Source: DASRSS01 sp035765515
Lineage (GTDB): Bacteria; Actinomycetota; Actinomycetes; Mycobacteriales; Jatrophihabitantaceae
Length of the DNA stretch: 6,702 bases
Direction of reading: 5' to 3'
Assembly (NCBI GenBank): GCA_035765515.1
Contig: DASTXN010000137.1
Coordinates: forward strand, 1 to 6,702
Part shown: positions 4,553-6,702 of the stretch, piece after piece
Layout: each line of letters begins with the position of its first letter
How positions within the stretch are numbered: the stretch's first letter is position 1
Made by a program: the position numbers and the translations under genes
Notes under the pieces: generated by a model
Told to the model about the DNA's origin: nothing
The model's input: only the letters and a program-made list of their open reading frames with translations
Database searches by the model: none

Positions 4553-5866
4553 GTGTTCAGCGCATTCGCATCGGCGTTCAAGACGCCGGATCTGCGCAAG
4601 AAGCTGCTGTTCACGCTGGCCATGCTGGTGCTGTACCGGCTCGGCGCGTCCATCCCGACTCCGAACACGAACACGTCGGCGATCAACGGCTGCATCAAGC
4701 AGGCCACGTCCGGCGACAACGCGAACATCTACTCGCTGATCAACCTGTTCTCCGGCGGGGCGCTGCTGCGGCTGTCCGCGTTCGCGCTGGGCATCATGCC
4801 GTACATCACCGCGAGCATCATCATCCAGCTGCTCGTCGTCGTGATCCCCCGCTTCGAGCAGTTGAAGCAGGAGGGCCAGTCCGGCCAGAACAAGCTGACC
4901 CAGTACAGCCGGTACCTGACCATCGGCCTGGGCATCCTGCAGTCCACGGGGTTCATCGCCCTCGCCCGCTCCGGCCAGCTGTTCCCCAGCTGCCAGGGCT
5001 CGATCCTCTACAAGCAGGACATGTGGACGCTGTCCACGATGGTCCTCTGCATGACGGCCGGCACCGGCGTCATCATGTGGCTGGGCGAGCTCATCACCGA
5101 CCGCGGCGTCGGCAACGGCATGAGCATCCTGATGTTCACCTCGATCGCGGCGCGTATCCCGAACGAGGGCCAGACCATCCTGCAGAACGCGGGCGGTTTC
5201 GTCTTCACGCTGATCTGCGCGCTCGGCCTGGCGATCATCATCGCGGTGGTGTTCGTCGAGCAGGCGCAGCGGCGCATCCCGGTGCAGTACGCGAAGCGGA
5301 TGGTCGGACGGCGCCAGTACGGCGGCACGTCCACCTACCTGCCGCTCAAGGTCAACCAGGCCGGCGTCATCCCGGTCATCTTCGCCTCGTCGCTGCTCTA
5401 CATCCCGCAGCTGATCAGCCAGCTCACCAGCAACGGGACGAGCACGTCCTCGTTCGAGCGCTGGGTGAACAACAACCTGATCAACCAGTCGTCGTGGGTG
5501 TACATCATCATCTACTTCGCGTTGATCATCTTCTTCACGTACTTCTACGTCGGGATCACCTTCGACCCGGTCGAGCGCGCCGACGACATGAAGAAGTACG
5601 GCGGATTCATCCCGGGCATCCGGCCCGGACGCCCGACCGCCGAGTACCTGCAGTTCGTCCTGTCCCGCATCACCCTGCCGGGGTCGCTGTACCTGGGCAT
5701 CATCGCCGTCCTGCCGAACTTCTTCTTCTCGATCACCAGCAGCAACGCGCAGAACTTCCCGTTCGGCGGAACCGCCGTGCTGATCATGGTCGGTGTGGGC
5801 CTCGATACGGTGAAGCAGATCGAAAGCCAGCTCATGCAGCGCAACTACGAAGGCTTCCTGCGCTAG
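4553..5866 (+). CDS. secY: Preprotein translocase subunit SecY
   Basis: This is a complete 437-residue SecY of normal length. It forms the membrane channel of the Sec pathway with SecE and SecG and is driven by SecA or by ribosomes. The N-terminus FKTPDLRKKLLFTL precedes TM1 (about 18-34). Further hydrophobic segments lie near 65-98 (plug and TM2), 121-140, 160-180, 213-235, 268-290, 312-335, 368-393 and 402-418, consistent with the ten-helix fold. Signatures are GIMPYITASIIIQLL, LITDRGVGNGMSILMF (180-195), and the cytosolic loop GGFIPGIRPGRPTAEYL, whose R357 matches the arginine essential for SecA-dependent export in E. coli. The start is GTG with GGAGG four bases upstream. A 203-base gap separates it from rplO and 17 bases separate it from adk, so it probably heads a secY-adk-map unit. 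Confidence 0.98.
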   Translation: MFSAFASAFKTPDLRKKLLFTLAMLVLYRLGASIPTPNTNTSAINGCIKQATSGDNANIYSLINLFSGGALLRLSAFALGIMPYITASIIIQLLVVVIPRFEQLKQEGQSGQNKLTQYSRYLTIGLGILQSTGFIALARSGQLFPSCQGSILYKQDMWTLSTMVLCMTAGTGVIMWLGELITDRGVGNGMSILMFTSIAARIPNEGQTILQNAGGFVFTLICALGLAIIIAVVFVEQAQRRIPVQYAKRMVGRRQYGGTSTYLPLKVNQAGVIPVIFASSLLYIPQLISQLTSNGTSTSSFERWVNNNLINQSSWVYIIIYFALIIFFTYFYVGITFDPVERADDMKKYGGFIPGIRPGRPTAEYLQFVLSRITLPGSLYLGIIAVLPNFFFSITSSNAQNFPFGGTAVLIMVGVGLDTVKQIESQLMQRNYEGFLR

Positions 5867-5883
5867 ATCGGGACGGAGGGCTC

Positions 5884-6537
5884 ATGAGGTTGGTTCTCGT
5901 CGGGCCGCCGGGTGCCGGTAAGGGCACCCAGGCGGAGTTCATCGCCGAGCACTTCGCGATTCCCAAGATCTCCACGGGCGACATCTTCCGGGCCAACGTC
6001 TCCGGCGGAACCGAGCTGGGGCAGCTGGCGAAGAAGTACATGGACGCCGGGGACCTGGTGCCCGACGAGGTCACCAACGCCATGGTCCGTGACCGACTCG
6101 GACAGGCCGATGCCCGCGACGGTTTCCTGCTGGACGGCTTCCCGCGCAACGTGGCCCAGGCGGGGGAGTTCGACGGGATCCTGGCCGCGCTCGACACCCA
6201 GCTGACCGTCGTCCTCGATCTGGAGGTCGAGGCCGACGAGGTGGTCCGCCGGCTCTCGGGCCGGCGCACCTGCAAGAAGTGCGGGCATGTGTGGCACATC
6301 GAGTTCGACCCGCCGTCCCGGCCGGACGTCTGCGACAAGTGCGGCGGCGTCCTGTACCACCGCGACGACGACTATCCGGAGACGGTGCGGCACCGGCTCG
6401 AGGTGTATGCCGCCCAGACCGAGCCGCTCATCGAGTTCTACGGCGCACGTGGCCAGGTCGTCTCCATCGACGCGCTGGGCACGGTCGAGGACGTCACCGA
6501 GCGGGCGATCAACGCGCTGACGCCGTTCGCGGGCTAG
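5884..6537 (+). CDS. adk: Adenylate kinase, long form with Cys4 lid
   Basis: This 217-residue kinase interconverts ATP + AMP and 2 ADP in the cytoplasm. The P-loop is GPPGAGKGT (7-15), the AMP-site motif STGDIFR spans 30-36, and LLDGFPRN includes D84 and R88. The LID domain (about 122-160) carries C130-x2-C133 and C150-x2-C153, a complete four-cysteine set that in Gram-positive adenylate kinases binds structural zinc. The DDD..ETVRHRL segment supplies the R169 and R171 arginines. This separates it from the short, lid-reduced form known in mycobacteria. The ATG at 5884 follows GGAGG (5875-5879), 17 bases after the secY stop. The frame remains open far upstream through secY, but that is a composition artefact. 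The secY-adk-map order is conserved in many bacteria. Confidence 0.98.
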   Translation: MRLVLVGPPGAGKGTQAEFIAEHFAIPKISTGDIFRANVSGGTELGQLAKKYMDAGDLVPDEVTNAMVRDRLGQADARDGFLLDGFPRNVAQAGEFDGILAALDTQLTVVLDLEVEADEVVRRLSGRRTCKKCGHVWHIEFDPPSRPDVCDKCGGVLYHRDDDYPETVRHRLEVYAAQTEPLIEFYGARGQVVSIDALGTVEDVTERAINALTPFAG

Positions 6538-6556
6538 CGGGCGGCCCCGTCCCACG

Positions 6557-6702
6557 ATGCGCCGACGTCCCGAGCGGATCGAGCTGAAGTCCGCCGATCA
6601 GATCCAGACCATGCGCCGGGCCGGCCTGGTCGTCGCCGAAGCCCTGCAGGCGATGCGTGCCGCGGCGGCGCCGGGCGTGTCCACCGCCGATCTCGACGAG
6701 GT
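6557..6702 (+). CDS. map: Type I methionine aminopeptidase, 5' end only
   Basis: The window ends 48 codons into this gene. The visible residues include RRPERIELKSADQIQTMRRAG, then LVVAEALQAMRAAAAPGVST, ending ADLDEV. This matches the N-terminal helix region of type I methionine aminopeptidases (typically I.IKTPEQI.KMR.AG....AL......PG..T..LD). The enzyme removes the initiator methionine from nascent proteins using a metal pair; the metal ligands and catalytic histidine lie beyond the window, so activity cannot be judged. The ATG at 6557 is 19 bases after adk. No convincing Shine-Dalgarno precedes it, so coupling to adk is possible; M19 (6611) is a less likely alternative because it would delete the conserved first helix. 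Position after secY-adk supports the call. Confidence 0.9.
   Translation, partial: MRRRPERIELKSADQIQTMRRAGLVVAEALQAMRAAAAPGVSTADLDE

Noticed and set aside
4507..6537. A single 676-codon open frame running from the secY leader through secY and into adk
   Set aside because: Inside secY its codons start on the third base of secY codons. Those are almost always G or C, so stops, which need T first, are rare. The peptide there is low-complexity (Arg/His/Pro-rich). Only its C-terminal 217 residues, which are Adk, are real.
1..6702. tRNA, rRNA, CRISPR array, insertion sequence or attachment site
   Set aside because: I saw no cloverleaf, spaced direct-repeat array, transposase frame or flanking inverted repeats. 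The window is almost fully filled with conserved housekeeping genes in standard order.

Overview
This window is a stretch of the conserved spc ribosomal-protein operon, running into secY, adk and map, from a high-GC Gram-positive bacterium (Actinomycetota). Every real gene is on the + strand. The order is rpsQ (3' end), rplN, rplX, rplE, rpsN, rpsH, rplF, rplR, rpsE, rpmD, rplO, secY, adk, map (5' end). The actinobacterial assignment rests on strong G/C bias at third codon positions, GTG starts for rplN and secY, a short zinc-type S14, S5 with an Arg/Gly-rich N-terminal extension, and a gap between rplO and secY. By recalled similarity the Adk protein looks closest to Micromonosporaceae, but that is an inference and was not searched.

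Positions 1-4349 are a tightly packed ribosomal block. Neighbours overlap (rplX/rplE by ATGA, rplF/rplR by TAATG) or lie within about 15 bases, which suggests translational coupling. Only three spacers are longer. The 46-base rpsQ-rplN gap shows nothing beyond a ribosome binding site. The 45-base rplN-rplX gap contains a tandem 9-mer and a 14-codon mini-ORF whose stop overlaps the rplX start. The 73-base rpsN-rpsH gap can form two small hairpins.

Positions 4350-4552 are the only real break. They hold a GC-rich hairpin, then a longer bulged hairpin, alternating complementary arms that could form competing structures, an extended -10 promoter-like motif, and a leader ending in a strong SD before the GTG start of secY. 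This probably separates the ribosomal block from a secY-adk-map transcription unit, while possibly allowing some read-through.

The genes work together in making and exporting protein: ribosomal subunit proteins, the SecY translocation channel, adenylate kinase for adenine nucleotide balance, and methionine aminopeptidase for trimming nascent chains. I see no mobile element, CRISPR array, tRNA, rRNA or evidently new multi-gene system. The items worth a second look are all in the non-coding spacers.
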